A DNA stretch of 64,000 bases from Allodiplogaster sudhausi (lineage: Eukaryota > Nematoda > Chromadorea > Rhabditida > Diplogasteridae): NCBI GenBank assembly GCA_945643635.1, contig CALZFC010000349.1:5065385-5129384 (forward strand), written 5' to 3'. The notes under the pieces are model-generated. The model saw only the letters and a program-made list of their open reading frames with translations. It had not been told where the DNA came from and ran no database searches. The translations under genes and the position numbers were made by a program. Shown in pieces: positions 38,271 to 49,200 of the stretch (positions are counted from its first letter, which is position 1; every line of letters starts with the position of its first letter).

Positions 38271-41200
38271 AGCGGACGACTCCGGTGTTTCGGAAGCTCA
38301 GCAGAGGTCCTGTTATAAAGATTACCGTTGCCTTTAATCACTGAAATGTTTTTAATTTTGTAATCCCAAAATAATAAAATACAATTACATTTAGTAAAGG
38401 TATATATTTTCATTGTTTTATTAAATTTAAGTGTTTTTATGATTACATTGGAATTATTAAATATAATTCGAATGTTTTTTTTTGTTCAGCTCATACTATC
38501 GCGTAGTCAACGACTGCGCGTCGAATCAGTTCTTCAGACTTAGGTTTGCTGATTACTCATCATCGTTTATAACTTACTGTATTTTTCTCTAATTACTTGC
38601 ACACTATTCAGGACTAGAAACAGCCCGCTGGAGGAGCAGGAAGCCATCGAATACTTCAGTCGTCTTATCGTTGGACGGTCGCTCCCGGATCGCATCTGCA
38701 AGATCATTCTGGTGCGAGTCCCTTCTTATGACTCATTTTTTTCAGTTTTCGCCTGATCACAATTCAGTCGGTGAAATTATTTAATATAAGCAAATCATCT
38801 CCATCTCTAGAGTATTAACAGTGCAACGTAATTATATTCGCGGTTACGAAAGGAGAATTAAGAATTATCACTTTTGCATAAGATATTTCTTACGATAATA
38901 GCGTAAGAAGATCTCGTTTCTACACACAAAGAAGGATGTAAACAAGGAGTCGTACAATGACTTTCCGAATAATGTGTAATTTAAATGGTCCAGATGATCT
39001 TATATATGCAGACCGTCGCCTTCCTTCGGGTGCTCTTCGAGAAGACTCATCCGCCATCGACCCAGAAGGCCTCTCTCGATGGGCTCCTCATCCTGCTCAG
39101 CATCCGCAACTTCCGCAACCGCATCCACGGGCGTCCTGTGAGAAAAAAAGAACATTTTATTAACAATATAATATTTGAAATATGATAATTATAATATGCA
39201 TATGTATAAAAATTAACAGAATTTCGATTTCATTTATTTCTGATCTAAATCGGCCAAATTTCAGTAAACATATTTCAGTATAATTTCTGGCCGGGGGTCG
39301 AGGATATTGATTAATTGTCAAAAGAAGGCGAATCCGTCCAAGGCCTCTCAATCTTCTCTTTCAGTTGGCTCAAGCCCTCTGGCTTGCCAGCCGGCCTTAC
39401 TTCGCCATTGAGAACTACGCGAGCGTTATGGTGATGGCCGAATTCCTCAAGTTCTCTCCAGGACTTGTTCGTTCACGGATTACAGATCCTTCTAAAACTC
39501 TTTAGATATATATATCGTTCTCGCTCTCTCACACCTTAATTAGCCGGTTATTTTCCAGATCTCTGACCCGCATGCCCAAATCTTCATCATCAATGCAATC
39601 CACCATATGAACGATTGCGCCGGGTTTTTACGTTTATTTATATTCTCCCCATTCCCCCATCTTTTCTATTCTTTCGCTCCTCTCTTTGAGATCAATGGAA
39701 ATTATAAATAAGAGGAAAAGTGAATGGAATGGGTCAAGAGGTGGAAATAGAAAGAATTTTATTGCAGCTACATGGTTGATGCTCTTTTGTACCTTCTGCA
39801 AAACAATCCTGGACTTGACTTCTCCATCCAACTGTTCAATGCCGTCAAAAGACGACTCCTGCATGGTCGTCTCGATTGTCGGCGTTTCGAAGTATACTCA
39901 TCATAGTCATACTAAAGCTCCGTACATTCCCACCGTATACCAGCGAATTCCAGCTGCAGTCCAATCGTAGTCCTTAACATTTATACGTAAGCCCATTACA
40001 CACCTAAGGTCGCATCACTACTAACGTAGTCTATTCAACACAGTTCATCGAAGTACTTCAGGAAATCAATGGTTGCGACTGCAGTTCAAAATACTGCTGT
40101 GACTCCATGCTCAAATGCTGCTTTGAGATTGTCATGGACCCGGAGAATCGATTGGGATGGGTCTTGAAGCTTAAAAATGTCGTTTTGAAAAGTTATGAAA
40201 AGTTGAAAAACTGCGCATCTTTTTGAGGTGGTCGAGTAGGGCGCACGTTTATGAATATTTCTCCTCGCGCAGTAAAGTAATTAGCGTGAAAATGTTAACA
40301 TAGATAAACAAGATATTGCTTAAACTAAAAGTCAAAACAGAATTTGAAAATTTTTTAATATCGATTTTTTACGTGTTCTCAAATTCAACGCCGAGTGAAC
40401 GTGTTAGAATGCAAAATCGGCGGACCATTTTGTATGCATCGCATAGAGCATAAAATTAGCTTTCGTATGATGTATAGGATGTTCGATTTTAAGGAACACT
40501 TCGACTTGTTTATGCGAATATGCCATGCGCGACTGCGAAAACCAGCGTCAAATCGCGGTGCGACTGCGAAAACCAGCGCCGAATCGCGGCGCGACACGAT
40601 ATTGGTCGAATTCGAATACTGATTTTCTATGCATCTAATGATATTTTGTTTTTCATATCTCTTTATTCCTTGATTAAGACAATTAAGCTCATTTTTGAAC
40701 AAAAAGTACAATTTTCAGCCAAATATTTACGAATTCACTCATCTCCACAAAAAGAGACCTAGTTGTCGTGAAAGTACGTTAAATTTGCTACAAAGTAACA
40801 TTCTTGAAACGGAAATTAAAGGTATCTATTTCACGCTACAAGTCGAAAAGCGACACAAACCGGCTATAACACTATGTATATTCACCAATTCACCAGGTTC
40901 ACCACGGATTTCAGTTGGAATATTCCAATTTAGCAGTTCGAATATTCCAATTCACAGAATGAAAATCGGTAGTGAACCTGGTGAATTTCAACTCTTCATA
41001 ACTTTTCAAAACGACATTTTTAAGCTTCAAGAACCATCCCAAACGATTCTCCTGGTCTGAATTAACCAATAAACAACTTTTAAGCAAAATCGGAGATGAT
41101 GGTTTTTCTAGGGCCCCAGCCCTAATACCAAATTTTGATTCTCTCGCAAATCGCGTCATATATATTTATACATTCCAACGAGCACTTAATTACACGTTGC

Positions 41201-41392
41201 TAGTCTTGGCGCGCATTGTAAAGGTCAATGTCTGAGTAGGAGAAAGTGCTGCCTCGCCTCATCGACGCGACCATCCGCCGCCTCGAGAACATGGCCGAAC
41301 TGCCGTTTTGTGTGTACGATGACGTCGACGCGGCGCTCTCTCTCCTCCATTGCCACTTCAACAGCAACTCCCAAGACGATGATTACGAGAGC
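38271..41392 (+). CDS. Unrecognised helical (ARM/HEAT-like?) multi-exon gene, ends not determined
   Basis: I do not recognise the family. Exons in phase: 38271-38306, 38490-38543, 38612-38711 (EEQEAIEYFSRLIVGRSLPD), 38994-39137 (TVAFLRVLFEKTHPPSTQKA, LLILLSIRNFRNRIHGRP), 39365-39466 (LAQALWLASRPYFAIENYAS, VMAEFLKFSPGL), 39558-39623 (AQIFIINAIHHMNDCAG), 39768-39891 (MVDALLYLLQNNPGLDFSIQ), 40044-40130 (FIEVLQEINGCDCSSKYCCD) and 41240-41392 (LPRLIDATIRRLENMAELPF). Repeating amphipathic helices and leucine spacing suggest an alpha-solenoid, which is inference. A Cys-rich stretch (CDCSSKYCCDSMLKCC) is unusual. No start codon was found, so a 5' part is missing. A further candidate exon near 41894-42002 (NENESIADYNNHLRSEAQIM, then stop) does not match the phase directly. 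A foldback element fills the intron after 40130. Confidence 0.6.
40140..41165. mobile_element. Second foldback element, left arm truncated, intronic
   Basis: Same family as 26307-28084: both copies carry AAAAACTGCGCATCTTTTTG and end in CTCTCGCAAATCGCGTCATA. Its left arm starts at the point equivalent to 26407, about 100 bases into the arm, and its right arm has lost much of the inner part. The inner GCGAAAACCAGCG/AATCGCGGCGCGAC hairpin block is duplicated (40530-40600). The left edge lies about 10 bases from the donor of the preceding exon. Confidence 0.8.
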
Positions 41393-42629
41393 GTAAGCTG
41401 TGTACAGATTAACTTATTTTTAAGGGTAATTGAGTAATTGAATGAACCTTTACATAAGTATGACTATAAACATTAATAACACAATTAAGAGAGCCTCTCT
41501 GTAATGATCAAGGAGCGTCTGCCCTGAGGAATTTTTGTTTAGTTTAGCGTTGTAAACTTTATGAGGGATATATCTAGTGTTCATAACGAAGTCTAGGCGG
41601 TCAGAAAGTTTAGAAAATTTTTTTTCACTTAGATATAAGTCGTAATCTTCATAACCTTTGGATGACCATATCTAACGTTATACTTAATATTTCTCAATAT
41701 TCTTTTCACTGTTCGAGTCCTTGTCTAAAACTACACAAAAAAGTCCCAGATGACCATATTCGAAAAATTAAAATTTTTATAACTTTTGGTCAATTGAATT
41801 TTTTGAAATGTCGTTTTCAGGCAATAACTTTTATTATTATTATGACTTGCAGAAAACTGCCATCCCTAGATAAACAAAAAGCTTATCAGAGGTGTAGTAC
41901 GCGAGGTCAACGAGAATGAAAGCATTGCAGATTACAATAATCACCTAAGAAGTGAAGCCCAAATCATGTCCAAATTGTCATCATGTAAGATTGTTCTTTA
42001 ACCATTTCCATTTTCTTTAATATTTAATTAAATTATTTATTCATCTAAATGAAAAAAAATATTTTCATATACATATTTTATGTTATGCCATTCTTTCAAC
42101 AACAAATTCAACAAAAAATCTATTTATTCATTATATTGGGAGCATTTGGCATCTTTTATACACCAAAAAATTAAAACGATCCAGAAGAGAGTATAATTTT
42201 TGTTTTGGCAAATTCAATCAATTCGAATAAAATTAATTTTGTTTTTTTTTCAATTGAGATAGGATTTGAAAAGCCTTATTTGAAAAGCAATAAAACGTAC
42301 TAACAATAAGCTGACTAATCCAACTGAGCTGTAAAGAAAATAAAATTCTAAATCAAACGAGCTAAATGTATGTATATTACGAATTATTGGATGAATGGGG
42401 ATGTATAGGTGAATATAACTAATTTTTGCAAAAATGAACAGGATGAGTTTTAACAATTTTTGGGCGCATGAAGATGAATACGATGAATTTGAGATACAAT
42501 TTTAGCGTATTTGGAAATTTGAAGTTGAATTTCGTTGAGTCCGGTGACGAATTTGTTCTTATAACAGTCACAGCGGCGAAACAACTTTCGTACATTGCAT
42601 TATGGCCGAAAGGACAGCTGTTACCGCGT
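41393..42629. other. AT-rich region without assigned gene
   Basis: AT-rich; includes the possible terminal exon near 41894-42002 mentioned for the preceding gene. Nothing else recognised. Confidence 0.4.
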
Positions 42630-43190
42630 GGCCGAGCTTTCGCTTATTTCATCAATTTAGTTTTATTACGGGTCGTTACCGCTGATTGCTGTGGGAATCT
42701 GGAACTAAACAATGTTCTCTTGCATTATTTATTGCTGTCGATCTGACCACTGTGCTTTCGCTGTTCGTTTGTGATCTGAATGATTTGTGATCATTTTTAT
42801 TCTAGTTAATAAAGAATTTATTTAACCGAATCACACGATAATATAGACATTAAAGTTGAGAACGGAGTGTGCGAAGAGATAGAAAAGAAAGCCTAATTGT
42901 AAGAGTATACAAAGGCACCATTTTAGAGCATTCTCTTTTGCGCTTCATGTTGTTTTCCAAATCTTTTTTTTTGCTTGAGAAATGAAAAGCTTTATTAAGA
43001 GGGAATATTCGGCTTGCAAAAAGCACGCTTGTTACCGCTGTCTCATTCAACATCCACAGTCCGATGGATATTCTCTCCGAATAAATTTGTATCATTTCTG
43101 AAGTAAGTTTCTCGGGAAAAAAGATTCCCGAGAAATGCTTTCGGAACGATTCAAATTGAGCACTTTCCAGATTCTCCCTCCTCGACTCCT
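42630..43190. repeat. Left part of the duplicated segment, better-preserved copy
   Basis: Matches 35490-36030 in order (TTTCGCTTATTTCATCA, CTCTTGCATTATTTATTGCT, CCGAGAAATG, CTCACTGGAGTCTCG). It lies 3' of the unknown gene's stop and includes the single-armed version of the hairpin. Confidence 0.6.
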
Positions 43191-43577
43191 CTAGCTTTCG
43201 CTCACTGGAGTCTCGTTCAATTTCTCCTCTCCATAAGGTTCCGGGGGAGTGGGCCGGAACGGGGTTGAGGATGTGGTCTCCTCGTCTCGTTCTGCTGTCT
43301 GGACGCTGTCGGCCTCCCAGTCGATCGGATTTGGAGCTGGCTCGAGAACCTCTGGCTCATTACCAGGAACCCCGGCGTCTTAAAATTTTTTTACTTTATA
43401 ATTACTCTTATTATTTTATTACAATTTTCTGTCAATAGATGAATCCATACAGCGTGAAGTGGAATGGCGCGACGAGACGACGAGAGAGCGTGAAAGGAGC
43501 GAGAGAGCGAACAGAGAAAAAGTCACAGGAAGTGGAGAGGCTGCAGAGGCGCAGATATGGAGAGAGTGGGGAGAGAG

Positions 43578-43616
<39 letters not shown>

Positions 43617-45067
43617 GCTGGACTGGAGGAGGGAGCAGTCGAGGCAGAGCTATTTCTGAAACAAAAATAAATTGCATTTTCAGCAAGAAATAGCAATTTA
43701 AGCAAGATGCAACTTTATTACATTTTATTACTAATTTCTGCAGAATACTCCAACCAATCAATAATTGTTGACCAATTCCGTTGGCCTCCCTGCGTCTCCA
43801 CACTCTCTGCTCGCTTCCTCTGATGGTCGAGTCGCGGCTTGAAAAGGGGTGTAGCTTCATAGGCGAGGTTGGCGAAGCGATTGAGGTTCTTGATGCGAGG
43901 GTGGGCGTCTTTGACGCACTTCGCCTGATTGTGAGAAGTATTGTGATAGAAAATTGAAAAGTTTGCTAATTTCTTATTGAACCATATTTTTAATTGCTTA
44001 TTATACCCTGACCCTCTCTCACCCGATGATGAGAGCGATTAGCGTGAGGCGGCGCTGGGCCTACTCGGGAGCGGCGCGGAAGGGGCTGAAAGAGAGGGAG
44101 AGGGAGGAGAAGACTCAGATGGGTATGAAACTAGCCGAGCGGAGAGATGAAGCGGGAGTGCAGCAGAAGGCGCCTGAGCGAGGGAGAGACATCTGGAAAG
44201 CTTAAAGAATTAAATAATGTTTGGAGAAAGATTAGAGATTTCATGAAAAAGAAGCATTTATTTCTGAAATATGTTATGGAGAAGAAAAGTGACTGGAATT
44301 CCACTGGAGATTAAAAGAAAACAAGATGGAGAGATATAGGGAAAGCGAGAAAGTAAGAGAAAAAATGGGGATTGGAGACCGGAGTATTGGCCAACAGTCT
44401 GGCGAGACGGGGCCAACGCCTGCCTCGGTCCTTGGAACATTCCAGAAGGTTAAACAAGGGGCCGAGTTTGGCCCCCTGTACGTGGAATTTTCCAGATCAT
44501 TCCTGAAGGGGTCAAAGTCTGCCCCCGATGCTGGGAACATTCCAGAAGCCAAGTTCTGCCCCGGATATGGCGTTTTCTAGAACATTCCGGAAGAGGTCAA
44601 CGTCTGCCCCCGGTCCTTAGAACATTCCAGAAGGCGCTGAAAGCGGCCGAGTTCTGCTCTGAGGCCGCGAAGCGGTCGAGTAACCAGCAGGTGCAACATA
44701 TAAATTTCCAAAACAGAACAACTTAACAAGCAAAATGACGCTAACTAATAAGCTACAAAAGACTTTTTTGTTTGTAATTACATACGTGCCTTTAACATAT
44801 ACTTTCAAGACAGGACATTTTTGATTATAATGCTAATAATCTATTTCTATTACTAATTTTAATTGGCGGCCAATTGGAACGGTGAGCGGAGTCAAGAGGT
44901 GAGCGGGGTCTATAGTCGAGCTCAGGGAGCGAGGACCTTCTTCATCGCCTTCTCAATGACCTCGTCAGCCGTGTCCTTGGCCTCATCGAAGCGGGCTTTC
45001 AGATTGACGATTTCGTCAATTTGGGACGCCTTTGCCGGCACGCGCGCCTTGACTACCGATTGATAAC
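43191..45067 (-). CDS. Unknown gene, last three exons, in the better copy of the duplicated segment
   Basis: I do not recognise the product. Three minus-strand exons agree in phase: 44937-45067 (ASQIDEIVNLKARFDEAKDT, ADEVIEKAMKK; charged, coiled-coil-like), 43732-43924 (CVKDAHPRIKNLNRFANLAY, NWSTIIDWLEYSAEI) and 43191-43378 (NEPEVLEPAPNPIDWEADSV, Pro/Glu-rich, then stop). Donors AAGAAG|GTCCTC and ATTA|GTAATA and acceptors ATCAG and TTTTAAG are acceptable. A stop lies 9-12 bases beyond the first donor, so unspliced transcripts would end there. Upstream exons are not found; the 19-bp minisatellite begins 0.5 kb upstream. A degraded duplicate lies at 35.5-37.8 kb, so this may belong to a dispersed repeat and not be a functional host gene. 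Confidence 0.5.
43560..43620. repeat. GA microsatellite
   Basis: GAGAGAGAGA run within the intron between the last two exons of the unknown gene. Confidence 0.85.
44431..44634. promoter_or_regulatory. Array of five heat-shock-element-like motifs
   Basis: Five sites match alternating inverted nGAAn pentamers: GAACATTCCAGAA at 44435-44447, GAATTTTCCAGATCATTC (plus CTGAA) at 44485-44507 with one GAA changed to GAT, GAACATTCCAGAA at 44535-44547, TTCTAGAACATTCCGGAA at 44575-44592 (four perfect units), and GAACATTCCAGAA at 44620-44632. They are spaced about 40-50 bases apart within loosely repeated GC-rich sequence. HSF1 binds three or more such units. The array sits in an intron of the unknown gene and is absent from the sister copy, whose similarity stops where the array begins. 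Confidence 0.7.
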
Positions 45068-45554
45068 CTAGACAGCGAAAAGCTTTGTGAAAGGGAAGGG
45101 GATAGTGAGTGAAGAAACAACGAGAATCAACGAGATTTTAGACAATGAGATAGCGATTAAAATGTCATTGAGAATTGCATTTAGTTAGTGATAATTGAGT
45201 GAAAACGAGAAAAATAAGAAAATAAATGTGTAGTGTTGCTAACAGCGAACAGTTCCTTCATGACGTATCTGTATGTACCCGTTTGTACCACCGGGTACAC
45301 ATATACTCAGGTATTCCAGGCATGCCCTGGCGTACATAGCATGGCATATACGGGTTTCTCTGTTTGTCTGTATTGCGCGGCAACTTTATTAGAATTTAGA
45401 CTAGAATACGCCTGTAAAACTCAAAATCGTAACAATCAATTATTTAAAGAAATCGGCTTGTTGAACGTCATTTCAATCTATATCAGCGAAGTAGAGGCAT
45501 GCTTAGATATATCATATCAGAATGTATTATGTGGCAAATTTATCAGAACATAGC
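45068..45554. other. Unassigned sequence before the minisatellite
   Basis: Has an open frame of about 100 codons on the plus strand (45233-45553) with Cys- and Tyr-rich composition and no recognised family. An upstream exon of the minus-strand gene was sought here and not found. Confidence 0.3.
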
Positions 45555-46230
45555 ATAGATCCCAATTCGTCAAGTAGATCCCAATTCGTCAAGTAGATCC
45601 CAATTCGACAAGTAGATCCCAATTCGTCAAGTAGATCCCAATTCGTCAAGTAGATCCCAATTCGTCAAGTAGATCCCATTTCGTCAAGTTGATCCCAATT
45701 CGTCAAGTAGATCCCAATTTGTCAAGTAGATCCCAATTCGTCAAGTAGATCAAAATTCGTCAAGTAGATCCCAATTCGTCAAGTTGATCCCAATTCGTCA
45801 AGTAGATCCCATTTCGTCAAGTAGATCCCAATTCGTCAAGTAGATCCCAATTCGTCAAGTAGATCCCATTTCGTCAAGTTGATCCCAATTCGTCAAGTAG
45901 ATCCCAATTTGTCAAGTAGATCCCAATTCGTCAAGTAGATCCCAATTCGTCAAGTAGATCCCAATTCGTCAAGTTGATCCCAATTCGTCAAGTAGATCCC
46001 ATTTCGTCAAGTAGATCCAAATTCGTCAAGTAGATCCCAATTCGTCAAGTTGATCCCAATTCGTCAAGTAGATCCCATTTCGTCAAGTAGATCCCAATTC
46101 GTCAAGTAGATCCCAATTCGTCAAGTTGATCCCATTTCGTCAAGTAGATCCCATTTCGTCAAGTAGATCAAAATTCGTCAAGTAGATCCCAATTCGTCAA
46201 GTAGATCCCAATTCGTCAAGTAGATCCCAA
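45555..46230. repeat. 19-bp minisatellite (about 35 copies)
   Basis: Tandem units of TCAAGTAGATCCCAATTCG with point variants (TTGATCCC, CCATTTCG, AATTTG). The same 19-mer, in 10-14 copies, separates the units of the adjacent large array, so this is its expanded left end. It lacks the repeat-plus-unique-spacer pattern of CRISPR. Confidence 0.95.
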
Positions 46231-49200
46231 TTCGTTCCTCTAGAGACTCGATGAGCCGAGCTGACCACGGACGAGCGCCTATCACTCTCGCGAAAAGAGA
46301 GAGGAGGGAGAAGCCTCTCTCTACATCCCCCCTTCACCATTAGAGTCGCCCCGACTCTAATAAGGGCGGCAAGACGTTCTGCTGCCGTGGAATCCTCCTC
46401 CTCCGCGTCCCCGGAATCCGCCACGTCCACCAAAGTCGCCGTCGCCGTTTCCTCTGAAGTAGCCTCCGCTGAAGTTCCTACCGCCGCGAAATCCTCCTCT
46501 TGTCTGTCTGTCCCTTCGCAATGCTGCAACAAATATCTTCTCATTTCCGTGATCATTCTTTTGTCTCCTTCTATACTCATCTTTCACTACAATTTATGAC
46601 AACGAGGACTCACCTTGCAAGAAGTCCAAGCTCAATCCAACCGCTCGTCCTAGTTCCTTCACATGTCTGAGAGCCATCCACTCTTTGATCTCCTCCTTCC
46701 GTTTCCTTGTTCCATACATAAGGTAGGCTTGCACCGTCGATCAAACCCCTTCGTAGATGTTCCTACCACCATCATCCGTGTTGATTTGTCGACTGGGAGT
46801 ACACAAACGGTCATTGCTTCCATCTCGGCCTGACTGATATCGTCTGGTGGCATGTCTAGCCCAGCCATCATCTCAGACTTGGCTTCTTCTGCCATTTCCA
46901 CGAGTCTCTTCAGTTGCTCCTCTATCTGTTTCTCCAGTTGTACCCAATCTTCGTCCTCTTCCCACGAGACCACGATGACGACTACTCTCGCTTTCAGCTA
47001 CTGCAGATAACGGAGGGCTTGCAGAAGTTCGACTGCTCCTTTGTACGGGATGAATGTTAAATCTCGGCGATGTCCGAGTGCATTCTTCCACGCATCCGGC
47101 ACCAGCCAAGACACCGCACCGTTCCACTCGGGCGGATACTCATACCTGCAAACAACATTCATTCTTTTCTGCACCCGTTTTCTCCTTTTTTCCTTTTCTC
47201 CCCTTCTTCACTCTCATTTTCTTCCCTTCTAACCAATTTCAATTGATCAAACGGAATCACTAGTTCGTTTCTTCCTTTTTCTTCTTTCACCTTAGCCGAA
47301 TTTTCGCTCACATCCAACACTCGGAATGGTCCTTGCCATGGGCTAGTCAGTTTAGGAAATGCGGCGGTTCTTTTCTCTGCAGCCACCATTACAAGAACCC
47401 GATCTCCTACTTGTGGGCATTCCCTCCCTGCAACTCCATTCCTATCATCGTAAGCCTTCTTCATTTTCTCGGCCGCTCTCTCGTTATTCTCCCTTGCGTT
47501 TTCATGCGCAATTCGCAGTCCATCTAGCATTCGCACCTTAATGAGAACTGGCCGAGTTGGACACGGACGAGCACCTCTCGCTCTCGCCCTTCTTCGAGAG
47601 ACTCGATGAGAACTGGCCGAGCTGGACACGGACGAGCTCCTCTCGCTCTCGCCCTCCACGGACGAGCTCCTCCCGCTCTCGCCCTCCACGGACGATCTCC
47701 TCTCGCTCTCGCCCTCCACGGACGAGCTCCTCTCGCTCTCGCCCTTCACGGACGAGCTCCTCCCGCTCTCGCCCTCCACGGACGATCTCCTCTCGCTCTC
47801 GCCCTCCACGGACGAGCTCCTCTCGCTCTCGCCCTCCACGGTCCCAATTAGTCAAGTAGATCCCAATTCGTCAAGTGGGTCCCAATTCGTCAAGTAGATC
47901 CCAATTCGTCAAGAAGATCCCAATTCGTCTAGTAGATCCCAATTTGTCAAGTAGATCCCAATTCGTCAATTTGATCCCATTTGGTCAAGTAGATCCCAAT
48001 TCGTCAAGTAGATCCCAATTCGTCAAGTTGATCCCAATTCGTCAAGTAGATCCCAATTCGTCAAGTAGATCCCAATTCGTTCCTCTAGAGACTCAATGAG
48101 AACTGGCCGAGCTGACCACGGACGAGCGCCTATCACTCTCGCGAAAAGAGAGAGGAGGGAGAAGCCTCTCTCTACATCCCCCCTTCACCATTAGAGTCGC
48201 CCCGACTCTAATAAGGGCGGCAAGACGTTCTGCTGCCGCGGAATCCTCCTCCTCCGCGTCCCCGGAATCCGCCACGTCCACCAAAGTCGCCGTCGCCGTT
48301 TCCTCTGAAGTAGCCTCCGCTGAAGTTCCTACCGCCGCGAAATCCTCCTCTTGTCTGTCTGTCCCTTCGCAATGCTGCAACAAATATCTTCTCATTTCCG
48401 TGATCATTCTTTTGTCTCCTTCTATACTCATCTTTCACTACAATTTATGACAACGAGGACTCACCTTGCAAGAAGTCCAAGCTCAATCCAACCGCTCGTC
48501 CTAGTTCCTTCACATGTCTGAGAGCCATCCACTCTTTGATCTCCTCCTTCCGTTTCCTTGTTCCATACATAAGGTAGGCTTGCACCGTCGATCAAACCCC
48601 TTCGTAGATGTTCCTACCACCATCATCCGTGTTGATTTGTCGACTGGGAGTACACAAACGGTCATTGCTTCCATCTCGGCCTGACTGATATCGTCTGGTG
48701 GCATGTCTAGCCCAGCCATCATCTCAGACTTGGCTTCTTCTGCCATTTCCACGAGTCTCTTCAGTTGCTCCTCTATCTGTTTCTCCAGTTGTACCCAATC
48801 TTCGTCCTCTTCCCACGAGACCACGATGACGACTACTCTCGCTTTCAGCTACTGCAGATAACGGAGGGCTTGCAGAAGTTCGACTGCTCCTTTGTACGGG
48901 ATGAATGTTAAATCTCGGCGATGTCCGAGTGCATTCTTCCACGCATCCGGCACCAGCCAAGACACCGCACCGTTCCACTCGGGCGGATACTCATACCTGC
49001 AAACAACATTCATTCTTTTCTGCACCCGTTTTCTCCTTTTTTCCTTTTCTCCCCTTCTTCACTCTCATTTTCTTCCCTTCTAACCAATTTCAATTGATCA
49101 AACGGAATCACTAGTTCGTTTCTTCCTTTTTCTTCTTTCACCTTAGCCGAATTTTCGCTCACATCCAACACTCCGAATGGTCCTTGCCATGGGCTAGTCA

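Noticed and set aside
45555..46230. Short direct repeats suggesting a CRISPR array
   Set aside because: The 19-mers are back to back without unique spacers, and the sequence is eukaryotic; it is a minisatellite.
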